Below are positions 1 to 8,245 of a stretch of DNA of 64,000 nucleotides, piece after piece. The notes beneath the pieces were generated by a model that searched no databases, was not told the DNA's origin, and was given only the letters and a program-made list of their open reading frames with translations. The stretch spans positions 2,480,001-2,544,000 of the forward strand of contig NZ_CP134159.1 in the NCBI RefSeq assembly GCF_032197885.1. The letters are read 5' to 3'. Source of the DNA: Levilactobacillus namurensis. GTDB taxonomy: Bacteria; Bacillota; Bacilli; Lactobacillales; Lactobacillaceae. The translations under genes and the position numbers were made by a program. Numbering within the stretch: position 1 is the first letter of the stretch; each line of letters starts with the position of its first letter.

Positions 1-273
1 CTGGAAGTCCAGCGTGAGACCCGTATCGAAGAAGTACAGGTTGTAGTCCGATGACCATAACTTGAGGCCCCGAGCGTTATCAATCGCGACTGGATAATCG
101 GGATCCGGATGGTCCAGCGTAATCAGCGTGAACTGGGTCCCAATCGTACAAGCCCCGCCATTCAGAGAATACTTTCCGCCGCCATCGTCCGCAATCAGGA
201 TCAAGTCCTTATCCGTCAGCTGTTTCTTTACCAATAAGTCGTAAAACCGATCACTCATCTTTAAACTTGTCAT
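1..273 (-). CDS. Iron-sulfur cluster biosynthesis-like protein, C-terminus cut by window edge
   Basis: The first 91 residues are visible and the frame runs off the left edge. The start is the ATG at 273, preceded by AAAGGAG at a normal distance; a second Met five codons later has no such site. The sequence alternates short beta strands (LILIADDGGGKYS, then FTLITLDHP, then a DNARGLKLWSS stretch and YNLYFFDTG), the pattern of the HesB/IscA-type (FeS_biosyn) proteins that lactobacilli carry in several copies. The conserved cysteines of true IscA scaffolds cannot be judged because the end is missing. The family call is from recall of similar lactobacillar proteins and is moderate; the function is not shown. 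Confidence 0.6.
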   Translation of the reverse strand, partial: MTSLKMSDRFYDLLVKKQLTDKDLILIADDGGGKYSLNGGACTIGTQFTLITLDHPDPDYPVAIDNARGLKLWSSDYNLYFFDTGLTLDFQ

Positions 274-460
274 ACGCTCGACTCCTTTGCTTGATTACTT
301 ACTAATAATAAGTGTCCTTAGTATACACGCTATGGGGCTCGTTGCCAAATTTTCTCCGCCATTCAGCGGAATTATCCGTCCGAGGACGCTCCACCGCCTC
401 TGCCAAGGTACGAAGCATCCTAAGATTAGCTCTGCAAAACCTCAGCTGCGCTTGTCATCC

Positions 461-617
461 GCCTTACCGGACGGCCAGACAAGGCTGGAACGCCATGGGC
501 ACAACTTGAAGCCCCAAGTGCAGGTCTCCAAGCTTGGCCTTTTCCTAGGCGAGCTGAAAAACGCTCACCAAGGAAAATGTCACGGCTGAGCCTTGTCTGG
601 CCGTCCTCACGGCTTAC
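461..617 (+). repeat. Structured intergenic repeat, copy A
   Basis: A 157-bp element with an 18-bp perfect inverted repeat: GGACGGCCAGACAAGGCT at 469-486 pairs with 589-606. Inside are GCCaTG/CAcGGC (one mismatch), hairpin P2 (CTTGAAG with CTCCAAG, 6 of 7 pairs) and hairpin P3 (TTTTCCTAGGCGAGC with GCTCACCAAGGAAAA). The constant junction words GGGCAC-ACTT and TGTCAC are present. The conserved orientation (called top here) reads on the plus strand. The 3' side continues for about 45 nt with sequence shared only with copy C. No protein is encoded. Confidence 0.85.
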
Positions 618-695
618 AGTCGTGTAACCATGGCGGAACATGATTCGCCACTAGGCTGTGGTATTCAAGCATATTATTGACGACTATTATTGGTT

Positions 696-727
696 AAAAA
701 AGACCCCATCCTAAACAGGATAAGGTC
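696..727 (-). terminator. Possible terminator, minus strand
   Basis: GACC-cc-ATCCT-aaac-AGGAT-aa-GGTC hairpin followed on the minus strand by six T. It lies in a gene-free stretch, so what it ends is unclear. Confidence 0.45.
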
Positions 728-889
728 ATAGTGGTCGTTTATGTGAGTCAGACCGCCAATCGCTTGTAGCATCAAGTGTATGGTGATGCACATCAGCGAC
801 TCGAGGTTGCCTGCTTATTTGGCTTTAACAGTCCCACACGTTGATATTTCCAATTTAAAACGTTGGGAAAACTGCCTTAGGTAGCTCAA

Positions 890-920
890 TCCAGCCTCTT
901 CAGGGCACAACCGGTAAGGC
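890..920 (-). repeat. Fragment F of the structured repeat (one outer arm)
   Basis: Read on the minus strand, this matches the first 30 bases of copy B (GCCTTACCGGTTG, then CCTGAAGAGGCTGGA) with a small change in the middle. The rest of the element is absent. It faces copy A across a 272-bp spacer, the same convergent arrangement as pairs B/C and D/E, so it is probably the remains of a partner copy. Confidence 0.65.
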
Positions 921-955
921 AGATGAGAATGTCACTCCCCTTGGCTCAACGTACG

Positions 956-984
956 AAAAAAGCCTGGGCACCTAGTCCCAGACT
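956..984 (-). terminator. Terminator of the MarR gene
   Basis: AG-c-CTGGG with an 8-nt loop and CCCAG-a-CT, followed on the minus strand by six T, 15 bp after the MarR stop. Confidence 0.75.
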
Positions 985-998
985 CTTCCAAAATTATC

Positions 999-1547
999 CT
1001 AGAGATTCCCCATCCGGTTGGTGTGTTTCTCAGAGTGCCGGTTGGAGTTCCGTCGTTTATCATGTAAACTGTCAAACCCAACAAAGCCTGCCGCAATCGC
1101 ATTTTCGTTAGCCTTGTGGAGGACGTCGATAAAGTGTTCCGCTTCGTCGCGACCGAAGAAGCCTAACCACCGGTGGAACCGTTCGTCCGTGGCTTGGGCC
1201 AAGTTCCGTTGAACCCGACTCCCCGCCGCCGTTAAAGTGATGTACTTCACCCGCCGGTCGTTAGGATCTACTTTTTGCATCACGTAGTTTTCCTTCAGGA
1301 GGACGTTGACTTGACGGGCAATCGCGCTCTTGGAGACCCCCTCGAGCTTGGCCAGTTCTACCAACGTCTGACCGTTCTTGCTCCGCGCCACGTTCTCCAT
1401 GACCATGTAAGCTTCAAATGTCAGGTTGTACTTCTGCGTAGGGATCGACACGAAGTCCCCAATGTACTTGAAGATGTGCATGTACAAGTCGTCAAATTCT
1501 TGCTTGAGCTGTGCTTCCGTTAACGTGTCATTCGTCGTTTCTGTCAT
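999..1547 (-). CDS. MarR-family transcriptional regulator
   Basis: A 182-residue cytoplasmic DNA-binding protein. Residues about 35-140 carry the winged helix: helix-turn-helix around LVELAKLEGVSKSAIARQVN, then the beta wing VDPNDRRVKYITLTAAG (the DxRxxxxxLT signature of MarR). The N-terminal helix and the C-terminal DEAEHFIDVLHKAN helix form the dimer interface in this family. The last 25 residues are an Arg/Asn/His-rich tail that is not part of the domain. It is a single gene with its own terminator, and nothing adjacent reveals its target or ligand. The family is certain from the wing motif; the regulon is unknown. Confidence 0.9.
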   Translation of the reverse strand: MTETTNDTLTEAQLKQEFDDLYMHIFKYIGDFVSIPTQKYNLTFEAYMVMENVARSKNGQTLVELAKLEGVSKSAIARQVNVLLKENYVMQKVDPNDRRVKYITLTAAGSRVQRNLAQATDERFHRWLGFFGRDEAEHFIDVLHKANENAIAAGFVGFDSLHDKRRNSNRHSEKHTNRMGNL

Positions 1548-1798
1548 TGTCTTCCCATTACTCCTTTGCGGTCGCGCATCATGCGAACCAAGTCATTGTT
1601 TTTGTCTGTCCGGCAGTTCCGTCACGATGTCCCCATCAATCTTTGCCAGGTTCAGTGATGATTCTAGCCAAGTATATCACCTGTTATACGATTCAACCAT
1701 AAAGTAAATTATCCGGTGATGTTAAAAATAGGGCTCCCCAAAACGGAACATATGTTCTATAATAGATTTAATCTTCACCTCAAGGACGTGATGACCAT

Positions 1799-2029
1799 AT
1801 GCAACCTGCCAGTCAGCAAATTCGATCAACCTTGCAAACAGCCTACCAGGAAAACCAGTTAGCCTCCCTGATTGCCGGAGGACTAACGTATACGGGGACT
1901 GTGGATTTCGTGACCCCAACCACCGTTTTCCTGGGATTAGCTGCGGGTCGTTCTTGTGAACTGCCGTTGGCTCAAATCAGCCAAGTAAATTTACACCAAT
2001 TACGACCATGGTGGTATCTATACACTTAG
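1799..2029 (+). CDS. Small protein of unknown function, 76 aa
   Basis: The ATG at 1799 follows AAGGA at 1782-1786 and a TATAAT -10 box at 1758-1763, which supports real expression. The protein has a helical N-terminus and then a beta-rich core (YTGTVDFVTPTTVFLGL and SCELPLAQISQVNL) that could be a small SH3-like or YolD-like barrel; this is a resemblance only. There is no signal peptide or membrane helix. It lies between MarR (divergent) and the terminator of the DUF4097 gene (convergent). Confidence 0.55.
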   Translation: MQPASQQIRSTLQTAYQENQLASLIAGGLTYTGTVDFVTPTTVFLGLAAGRSCELPLAQISQVNLHQLRPWWYLYT

Positions 2030-2321
2030 TGTACCAGATACACCCCTGATAGTATCGCTTCCCTACCCGAAAACATCAACCTTTTTGAAAAATTGTCGTG
2101 CTTTGCTTTACAATTTGAAGAATCCGCGTGGTTCTAAGCCTAACGCCGAAAAGTGGTCTAACCAGAGGCCACCCGGAAAGGTCCTCAAACGACAACAATC
2201 TCACCTGATTATACTCCCGTCAGTCAAGAAATAGTAACCCCAAATTGCCCTACATGGTAACATTCCTAATGTTGCATAGAATAACTAGTTCCCATTAAGC
2301 AATACTTCGGGACCTGAAATT
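2030..2321. other. Intergenic stretch without a recognisable gene
   Basis: Between the 76-aa ORF and a bidirectional terminator. I see no ORF with a ribosome site, no repeat copy and no convincing structured element here. Confidence 0.5.
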
Positions 2322-2364
2322 AAAAAGCTACCGTTCTGTAAATAGGCAGAACGATAGCTTTTTT
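2322..2364. terminator. Bidirectional terminator
   Basis: AGCTA-c-CGTTCTG with its complement CAGAACG-a-TAGCT around an 8-nt loop, A-run on one side and T-run on the other. It ends the DUF4097 gene on the minus strand. Confidence 0.85.
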
Positions 2365-2367
2365 AGA

Positions 2368-3897
2368 TTACTTGAGGTGCACGTTGCCGTTGGTGGTGAC
2401 GACGGTGATTTGGTGCTGCGCGGCATCCCCCACCGCCCCAATCTTATGCTGATCATCATTTAAGCTGAGGTGCACGACTTGGGGTAACGCGACGTGGCCG
2501 TGGTGGGTCTTGAGGTCGAAACGGTAGACCTGATCCGGAGCAACGGTCAGGTGAACGTTGCCCGCCCCATCGGCCGCTAAGTCCCCGGTCAGCCGAGCGA
2601 CACCAATCTTCAGGCTCCCGTGGTGGGCGTGGAAAGTCCCCCCACCCCGTAACTGGTGCACGGTGAGTGAGCCGTTGGCGGTACTCCCCGTCAACTGCCC
2701 CGTTAATCCGTCGACCTGGACGGAACCGTTATGGCTGGTCACCTGGCCGTCACCCTGGAAGTCCGCGATGCGGAGACTGCCATTGTGCGACGTTGCGGTC
2801 AACTGACCCTGCCCGTGGCGAACACCCACCGAGCCGTTTTGACTGCTGACTTGGACTGTGGCCGCTGTAATCTGATCCACCCGGACGCTACCATTGGTGG
2901 CCTGGACCTGCACCCCCGCTAGCTGGTTGTTGAATAGCTTGACGCTGCCGTTCGTGGCGTGGGCCTCCACCGTGGTGGCCAGGTCTAAATCACTGATTTC
3001 CAGGCTGCCGTTGCCCGCATCTAGTTGGACCTTCCCCGTCAGACTAGCCGGCAGGAAGATCTCCGCACGAATATGCAGGGGCCAGAGCCGGGGGAGGTCC
3101 CCCTGTCGCAGGGTCAATTGATCCGCCGACTGGTCGGCCTGTAAGTAGTAGCGCGGGTTATCCCGACTCATGTACTCGTTGACCACAATCTGATTCTGAG
3201 CACTAGGACCCAGCTTAATCGCGGCATCCGGGTAGTTGATGACCAGCTGACGCAAGCCCGTAACCAGGAAGTGCCGGGTGTTGACCAGCTTCAAGGACTC
3301 CACGTAAGTCCGAAAGGTCTGCTTAGCCGTCTGGTCCCGGGAAGATTTATGCCGGTGACTCCCGGTGGAAACGATCTTCTGTCCGGCGATCCGCACGTTG
3401 TCACCATCGACATCGACTAGCCCGTCCGCCACTCGAACATGGTCACCGTCGACCTGGACCAGGTTACCCAGGTGAACCCGATCATGGTCGATAATCTTCT
3501 TCCCGCGCCAGGTGATTTGGTCGCCATGGATGTGTAGCCCGTTCTGCCCGCCAATGCGGACATCATCCCCGTCGTGGTCGACGAAGACCCCATCATCGTC
3601 CGTTTCACTGGTCTGGTCTGCGTTCTGCGCCCCGTGTTCGGCTTTGTGCGTGGTCTCAGATTGCGCGTTGGTCGTTCCCGTGACTTCCTTTAAGAGGCTG
3701 TCAATATCGCCCAGTTGGGCCATGGCCGCATCAATGGCGGCGTCCACGGCCATCCCCTGATTGATCTTTTCCGAGACGGCCTCGGTCAGGTCGGCCACCA
3801 GTTCTTCCTTTAATTCCGTTAAGTCGCGTGAAGCGGGATACCCACTGCATAATTGATCCATCCGCGTCCGAATCTCTAACGTCACTTTTTCGTCCAT
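2368..3897 (-). CDS. DUF4097-family beta-helical protein with N-terminal HAAS-type domain
   Basis: 509 residues. The first 75 form the helical HAAS-type prefix (EELVADLTEAVSEKINQGM, then VDAAIDAAMAQLGDIDSLLKEV) usually found next to PadR regulators. Residues about 100-170 are Asp/Gly/His-rich short repeats (DHDGDDVRIGG, HGDQITWRGK, VDGDHVRVADG, VDGDNVRIAGQ). The C-terminal 300 residues are the DUF4097 beta-solenoid with the repeated word NGS (ATNGSVKLFN, ATNGSVRVDQ, SQNGSVGVRH, SHNGSLRIAD, SHNGSVQVDG, TANGSLTVHQ). There is no signal peptide. The gene starts 2 bp after the PadR gene ends, so the two form an operon. In Firmicutes such pairs belong to envelope-stress circuits (LiaG/YvlB-like); that role is inferred. 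Confidence 0.85.
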   Translation of the reverse strand: MDEKVTLEIRTRMDQLCSGYPASRDLTELKEELVADLTEAVSEKINQGMAVDAAIDAAMAQLGDIDSLLKEVTGTTNAQSETTHKAEHGAQNADQTSETDDDGVFVDHDGDDVRIGGQNGLHIHGDQITWRGKKIIDHDRVHLGNLVQVDGDHVRVADGLVDVDGDNVRIAGQKIVSTGSHRHKSSRDQTAKQTFRTYVESLKLVNTRHFLVTGLRQLVINYPDAAIKLGPSAQNQIVVNEYMSRDNPRYYLQADQSADQLTLRQGDLPRLWPLHIRAEIFLPASLTGKVQLDAGNGSLEISDLDLATTVEAHATNGSVKLFNNQLAGVQVQATNGSVRVDQITAATVQVSSQNGSVGVRHGQGQLTATSHNGSLRIADFQGDGQVTSHNGSVQVDGLTGQLTGSTANGSLTVHQLRGGGTFHAHHGSLKIGVARLTGDLAADGAGNVHLTVAPDQVYRFDLKTHHGHVALPQVVHLSLNDDQHKIGAVGDAAQHQITVVTTNGNVHLK

Positions 3898-3899
3898 GC

Positions 3900-4256
3900 C
3901 TATTCCTCCTGATTGATCTGCCCAGTAATCAGCTGGTCAATGATGGGCTTGGCCACCCGCCAAGCCGCCGTATTCGCTTGTAAGATTTCTTCTCCCTTAG
4001 CGGTAATGTGATAGTACTTGCGCCGTGAGCCCTGGGTCTCGTCCCCCCAGTAATTCGTCACGGCACCGTTCTTGCCTAACCGGCGAAAGACCGTGTAGAG
4101 GGTCGCCTCGTTGAGGTCGTAGTGGCCGCCGCTCAGTTCGCGGACGCGCTTGGCCACCTGATACCCGTAACTATCACCTTGATGAAGAATGTTCAAAATA
4201 ATCGTGTCCGTATGTCCCCGGATGAGATCTTTAGAAATCACCTCAGCCAAACCCAA
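3900..4256 (-). CDS. PadR-family transcriptional regulator
   Basis: 118 residues, the usual length of the short PadR (PF03551) subfamily. The winged helix is visible at residues 12-85: LIRGHTDTIILNILHQGDSYGYQVAKR, then DLNEATLYTVFRRLGKNGAV with the conserved LYxxxxRLxxxG, and the wing GSRRKYYHITAKGEEIL. It is the first gene of a two-gene operon with the DUF4097/HAAS protein, which is the classical genomic partner of PadR. PadR proteins usually repress their own operon and respond to a ligand or envelope stress; the inducer here is unknown. Confidence 0.93.
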   Translation of the reverse strand: MGLAEVISKDLIRGHTDTIILNILHQGDSYGYQVAKRVRELSGGHYDLNEATLYTVFRRLGKNGAVTNYWGDETQGSRRKYYHITAKGEEILQANTAAWRVAKPIIDQLITGQINQEE

Positions 4257-4343
4257 CCAACTCCTCTCGTTCTGGTTGCATTAAATGTATCACCAATTAC
4301 TGTGTGTGTCAAAGTAATTTATCACAAAAGTTTGTCACGACCC

Positions 4344-4377
4344 AAAAGGCGCCGAACGCAAATTCACGTTCGACGCC
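4344..4377 (-). terminator. Terminator of the exopolysaccharide operon
   Basis: GGCG-t-CGAACG / CGTTCG-g-CGCC hairpin with a TTTT tail on the minus strand, downstream of the GH8 gene. Confidence 0.8.
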
Positions 4378-4488
4378 TACACACTCGAGACTGTCTAGAT
4401 TCTAATTGAAAGACTAATCTAGCAACCTAAATGGTCTCCGGAACCGCTAATTAGCCCGGTAAACCGCGATAAGGTAACTGCTTCGCCG

Positions 4489-5649
4489 CTAAGCCAAGTC
4501 CCCACTCATCACTAACATCAACATCTGCAACGTCGCCGCGTAGTAATTATCGGCGGGTTGCTTGGCGGTCAAGAAGGGCAGGTACCGCTGGCTCAAGCCT
4601 TCGTGGCCCATGGCCTGGGCCGCGTACGCTAACGGCGCCGTAAACGCCGGACTGCTGTATTTCTCTTGGGCCTGACCCCCCAGCGTGTAGACGGCTTTAA
4701 TCTCCTTTTGGTGGCTGAAGAAGGTCAGGAGTTTTTCGGCGACTTCCCCACTTAGCGGGCTCTTCGACACTTGATAGTCGTAAGCAGCCCGCCATGGGAC
4801 CCGACAAGCGTTGAAACCATACGCGTTGTCGAACTTCGACGCAATCTGGTTAGGCCGGACATCCTGCAAGTTCAAGTCCTGGTTGGTCACCCGGATAAAG
4901 TCCGGAATCAAGCCCGTTGAGTGGCGGTCGCTAATCTTCTGGAGAACCTTCTGACTATTTAAGGCCACCTTGATCCAGGACCCATCCTGCATGTATTTGG
5001 CGAATTTCCGGAAGTAGGCGGTCGACAAGTCCGATGGCCGGATGATTTGGGTACTCTGGCGGCTGGTCGCCCAGTTCCCCACCCGCGGTAGCTTCGTACG
5101 CGGATTGATTTCGTACTTTTCAATATCACTGATCAACTGCTGTGCGAGGGTCTTATAGTCTAAATCCCCGATACTTCCCCACCGCTCATGGGCCAACAAC
5201 AGAGCGTAAGCGATGTCCAAGTCGCCATCGGTCGCACTGGTCGCCGCAGCCTCACGATCCTTCATCTGATGCTGGACCTGTTGCTGACGCCAAGCCATCA
5301 GCGCGTTGTGCCGACCAATCCGGTGGTCGAGGTAGTACCGGGTCAACTGGTCGAAGGTCCGCCGGGTCGCAATTCCGTGTTCCGCAGCCAGCACCGTAAT
5401 CAGCATGCCGTATCCCTGAGCCTCGGACAGGGCCTGCTCGGGACCCTTAGTCGTGGTGCGCACGTGCTTCACTTGGTTCCCGCTAAGGTACTCCCGTTGC
5501 CACTGGCGGTAATGCTGCTGAATCATGTGGCTCTTAACCACGGCAACGGTCCGGGGTCGGTGTTGGGTGAAATAGATGGCGCCAGAAATGGCCAACGTGA
5601 CCAGGACCAACAAACTCCCAATCAGCCATTGAAAACGATGATGCCGCAT
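4489..5649 (-). CDS. Glycoside hydrolase family 8, membrane-anchored
   Basis: 386 residues with a single N-terminal membrane helix (about residues 8-28), so the enzyme sits outside the cell. The GH8 catalytic signature is present: Glu76 in SEAQGYGM (proton donor region) and the ATDGDLDIAYALLLA motif at 139-153 with the conserved aspartates. GH8 enzymes cut beta-1,4 linked glucans or glucosamine polymers; beside a GT2 synthase they trim or help export the polymer (compare BcsZ in cellulose operons and PssZ in Listeria). It is the last gene of the operon, 12 bp after the synthase. The exact polymer cannot be told from sequence. Confidence 0.9.
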   Translation of the reverse strand: MRHHRFQWLIGSLLVLVTLAISGAIYFTQHRPRTVAVVKSHMIQQHYRQWQREYLSGNQVKHVRTTTKGPEQALSEAQGYGMLITVLAAEHGIATRRTFDQLTRYYLDHRIGRHNALMAWRQQQVQHQMKDREAAATSATDGDLDIAYALLLAHERWGSIGDLDYKTLAQQLISDIEKYEINPRTKLPRVGNWATSRQSTQIIRPSDLSTAYFRKFAKYMQDGSWIKVALNSQKVLQKISDRHSTGLIPDFIRVTNQDLNLQDVRPNQIASKFDNAYGFNACRVPWRAAYDYQVSKSPLSGEVAEKLLTFFSHQKEIKAVYTLGGQAQEKYSSPAFTAPLAYAAQAMGHEGLSQRYLPFLTAKQPADNYYAATLQMLMLVMSGDLA

Positions 5650-5661
5650 CCCAGTCCCTCC

Positions 5662-6966
5662 TTAAAAGCGTTGCGTCTTGTACCACTGGGTCCGCCGTTT
5701 CCCCGTTACCCGGTCGCGACAGATATCCCAGACTGCCGCCAGCGCCACCACGATGAACAACTGGGCATAGGTAAAGTAGGCCACCAGACTATAGAGAAAG
5801 TTCTTAACGGTCGCCTGACCATAATCGCTGGCTAAGGCGATGTTGAGCTGGAGCAGGTACAGGTAGAACATCAAAAACCAGTTCACCAGAAACAGGAACG
5901 CCACCGGGCCATCGAGGTTCAACATGGTATGCAACGCCGGGTTCTCCCACTGCATCAGCGCCAAGAAGCCGTTTCCCAAGAAGGTCACGTTCGAGATGAC
6001 GATGGCCGCGTTGAACCAGAAGAAGGTGCACATGTAATACAACACCTCCAACTTGATGCGCCAGGGGGACCGGTCGAATAGGTGCTTGAGGTTGGCCCCC
6101 AACACTTCATAGTTTCCCCGGGCCCAGCGCTTCCGTTGGTTGTAGTAGGCAAAAAGCGTTTCGGGTTCCTGTTGAAAGGCCTCGGCTCGGTGGGCCAGCG
6201 CAATCAACTTGTCGCGCCGCATCAGGTTGAACGAGATTTCGGTATCCTCGGTCAGCGCCCCGTTGTGCCAACCACCCAGCTCTTGGACCACCTGCTTATT
6301 GATGATGAAGTTGGTTCCCGGAATCCGCCCAATCTTAAAGAGTTGCCACAACCCCGTGTGCTGAATCCGCTGGGTGTTGATGATTTCCAAATTGATGCAC
6401 CGCGTGAGAAAGTTTTGCTGGTAGTTTCGCGTCTTGTTACGTCCAAACGCCGCGGCGTAGCGGTCCGGGTCTTCCAAAACCTTCTGGACCAAGAAGTACA
6501 GGGCGTTGCGTTCGGGCGCCGCATCCGCATCATACACACCCAGGTACTCGCCGGTCGCAATCGCCAACGCGTCGTTCAAAACTCCCGCCTTTCCGCCGGT
6601 TCCCGTGCGCTCAATCACGGTCAGGTTCCGCCCCTGGAACTCGGTCCAGGTCAGTAGGCTTCGGGCCGCAACGGCGGTCTGGTCCTGACAGTTGTCTGCG
6701 TAGACTAGGACCTCCAGGCAATCGGCCGGATAGTTCAACCGTAAGATGGCTTTGACCGTGTCTTGAATCACCAGCTCTTCGTTATGCGCCGGCACCACGA
6801 CCGTCACCCGGGGCGTGCGCCGCAATGGCGGTAAGTCATCTACGTCAGTGCGGTGAAGATGGCGCAACAAAAAGAGCACCCCACCACTCAACGTGACCAG
6901 CGTCATCCCGATTGAGACCCAGATAGAAATAATGGACAGCACGTATAAATAATCAATCACGGCCAT
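5662..6966 (-). CDS. Membrane GT2 glycosyltransferase (exopolysaccharide synthase)
   Basis: 434 residues. One membrane helix at about 8-36, then a cytosolic GT-A domain, then four or so C-terminal helices (about 300-420). Processive-synthase motifs are all there: VVVPAHNE at 57, the first Asp at 91 (YADN), the DAD triad at 146-148, TED at 239-241 and QRKRW (QxxRW) at 277-281. This is the BcsA/IcaA/PssC type, which polymerises and exports a beta-linked polysaccharide. There is no PilZ domain, so any c-di-GMP control must come from a partner such as the adjacent GGDEF-like protein. Its start overlaps the end of the 45-aa membrane protein by 14 bp, indicating translational coupling. Confidence 0.93.
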   Translation of the reverse strand: MAVIDYLYVLSIISIWVSIGMTLVTLSGGVLFLLRHLHRTDVDDLPPLRRTPRVTVVVPAHNEELVIQDTVKAILRLNYPADCLEVLVYADNCQDQTAVAARSLLTWTEFQGRNLTVIERTGTGGKAGVLNDALAIATGEYLGVYDADAAPERNALYFLVQKVLEDPDRYAAAFGRNKTRNYQQNFLTRCINLEIINTQRIQHTGLWQLFKIGRIPGTNFIINKQVVQELGGWHNGALTEDTEISFNLMRRDKLIALAHRAEAFQQEPETLFAYYNQRKRWARGNYEVLGANLKHLFDRSPWRIKLEVLYYMCTFFWFNAAIVISNVTFLGNGFLALMQWENPALHTMLNLDGPVAFLFLVNWFLMFYLYLLQLNIALASDYGQATVKNFLYSLVAYFTYAQLFIVVALAAVWDICRDRVTGKRRTQWYKTQRF

Positions 6967-7090
6967 CCTCCTCAGCGTTGAACCGGTGAATCGTCCGCTG
7001 GAAGATCACCCACCAACAACTGGCAAACAGCACCACGGCCAACACGAAAATGCCGGTCATCAAAAAACTCATCCACAGTAACCAATGCAC
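6953..7090 (-). CDS. Small membrane protein of the exopolysaccharide operon, 45 aa
   Basis: An unlisted-size ORF supported by context: GTG start at 7090 with GGAGG 9 nt upstream, and a stop that overlaps the start of the GT2 gene. The product is one hydrophobic helix (residues about 4-29, LMTGIFVLAVVLFASCWWVIF) followed by a charged tail QRTIHRFNAEEDGRD facing the cytosol. Its position between a GGDEF-like sensor and the synthase parallels small accessory subunits such as IcaD or PssD/E-type proteins, but no family is recognised. It is likely a synthase partner; this is inference from place and topology. Confidence 0.75.
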   Translation of the reverse strand: MHWLLWMSFLMTGIFVLAVVLFASCWWVIFQRTIHRFNAEEDGRD

Positions 7091-7104
7091 GGTCAACGCC
7101 TCCT

Positions 7105-7968
7105 CTAAATATATTCCTTAACGATATCCGTCTCGGCACTACGCTCTAAGTTCGCAATAATCTCCTCCGCATGGTAGTCTTCCAAGCGCTCCTGCGTGGA
7201 CGAAATCTGACCGATCCGCAACACTAAGCCGTTCCGGGCTAACCCAAAGTGCCCCCCGATTTCATTAATATGGGCCTTTAACTTACGGCGCAACAGCCCC
7301 GCGTTAGCCTCGTCGAGCAACGGGGACTTGATTACAAACTTTCCCGACCCAATATAGTACAGGCGGTCGACGGTAAAGAGCATCCCTTCTAGCTGCCGCG
7401 CCGTTCCCCGCAACAGGTCGTTGAAGTGATCGTTCCCCAAGAAGTTGACCACGTTTTCCAAGAAATCGATCTTGACCATGGTCAGGGTAATCCGGTAGTC
7501 TTCGTGATTGTCCGCCAACAGGGCCAGCTCCCGCCGCAGTGCTTGGTCCAACGCAAACCCGTTGTAGGCGCCGGTGATGACGTCGAGTTCTGGTCGGTCC
7601 CGCTGAACCTTTTGCAGGTACGTGTGCAACGCTTGGCGCTTCATCAACCGGTGGTCGAGTAAATACGTCAGGTACGCCGTCAGGGGGGTAATGCTGATCA
7701 GTGCAATGGCACCCCAAAAGTACAGTTGTCGCGTGTCGTGCAGAATCAGTAACAACAAACCCACGCTAACGCAGACAAAGGACAGGGCACTAGCCAGGAT
7801 AATGTAGGTGGTCCGTCCTAAAAATAACCCGAGCAAAAACGCCCCGGCGACCATCACAAAGTTCTCCCAGGTCCCCGCAAAGATACTCAGGTAGAGTAAG
7901 GCGTACTGGTACAGCAAAATAAGTAGCATCCCGAAAAAGACAATATTATCGACCGTTTTTAACCGCAT
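7105..7968 (-). CDS. Membrane protein with degenerate GGDEF domain
   Basis: The ATG at 7968 (287 aa) has GGAG 11 nt upstream; an ATG 21 nt further up has no site. Four membrane helices (about residues 10-105) precede a GGDEF-like domain that opens with LDVITGAYNGFAL in place of the usual LDxLTGLxNR. The active-site loop that should read GG[DE]EF reads GSGKF at about 207-211, so diguanylate cyclase activity is very unlikely. Such domains usually bind a nucleotide or a partner and regulate the synthase. It is the first gene of the operon with the 45-aa protein, GT2 and GH8, which resembles the Listeria Pss c-di-GMP exopolysaccharide system. Confidence 0.85.
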   Translation of the reverse strand: MRLKTVDNIVFFGMLLILLYQYALLYLSIFAGTWENFVMVAGAFLLGLFLGRTTYIILASALSFVCVSVGLLLLILHDTRQLYFWGAIALISITPLTAYLTYLLDHRLMKRQALHTYLQKVQRDRPELDVITGAYNGFALDQALRRELALLADNHEDYRITLTMVKIDFLENVVNFLGNDHFNDLLRGTARQLEGMLFTVDRLYYIGSGKFVIKSPLLDEANAGLLRRKLKAHINEIGGHFGLARNGLVLRIGQISSTQERLEDYHAEEIIANLERSAETDIVKEYI

Positions 7969-8203
7969 CCCCGATTCAACTCCTCTCATTGGCCATTAGC
8001 GTAGCATGGATTCACCCGGTCCGGGGCTTTCGCGCAAAAATTGACCAGCCAGGCGTGTCGAGATTGCGTTATAGGGAAAAACGTGGACCCGCATAATTAG
8101 TCTGTTAATGTCCCCGGGGCCCCTACACAACGCTTAAGCCGCCCAATCTTTTGCCGTTTTACTTAAGTTTTCGCCAAACCAGCTGACCCCCGGATAGATT
8201 GTG

Positions 8204-8209
8204 CTACAA
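8204..8209 (+). promoter_or_regulatory. -10 box of lepB
   Basis: TACAAT, 37 bp before the lepB start; the -35 box is weak. Confidence 0.45.
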
Positions 8210-8245
8210 TGAGACCACTTTACAAAAACGGGAGTAATCAATATT

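Noticed and set aside
461..617. Structured repeat as a terminator or simple IS end
   Set aside because: No T-run follows the stem and no transposase or target-site duplication is visible; internal covarying hairpins are not explained by terminal repeats of an IS.
287..641. Open frames across repeat copy A
   Set aside because: They are by-products of a stop-poor structured repeat; equivalent frames are broken in other copies.
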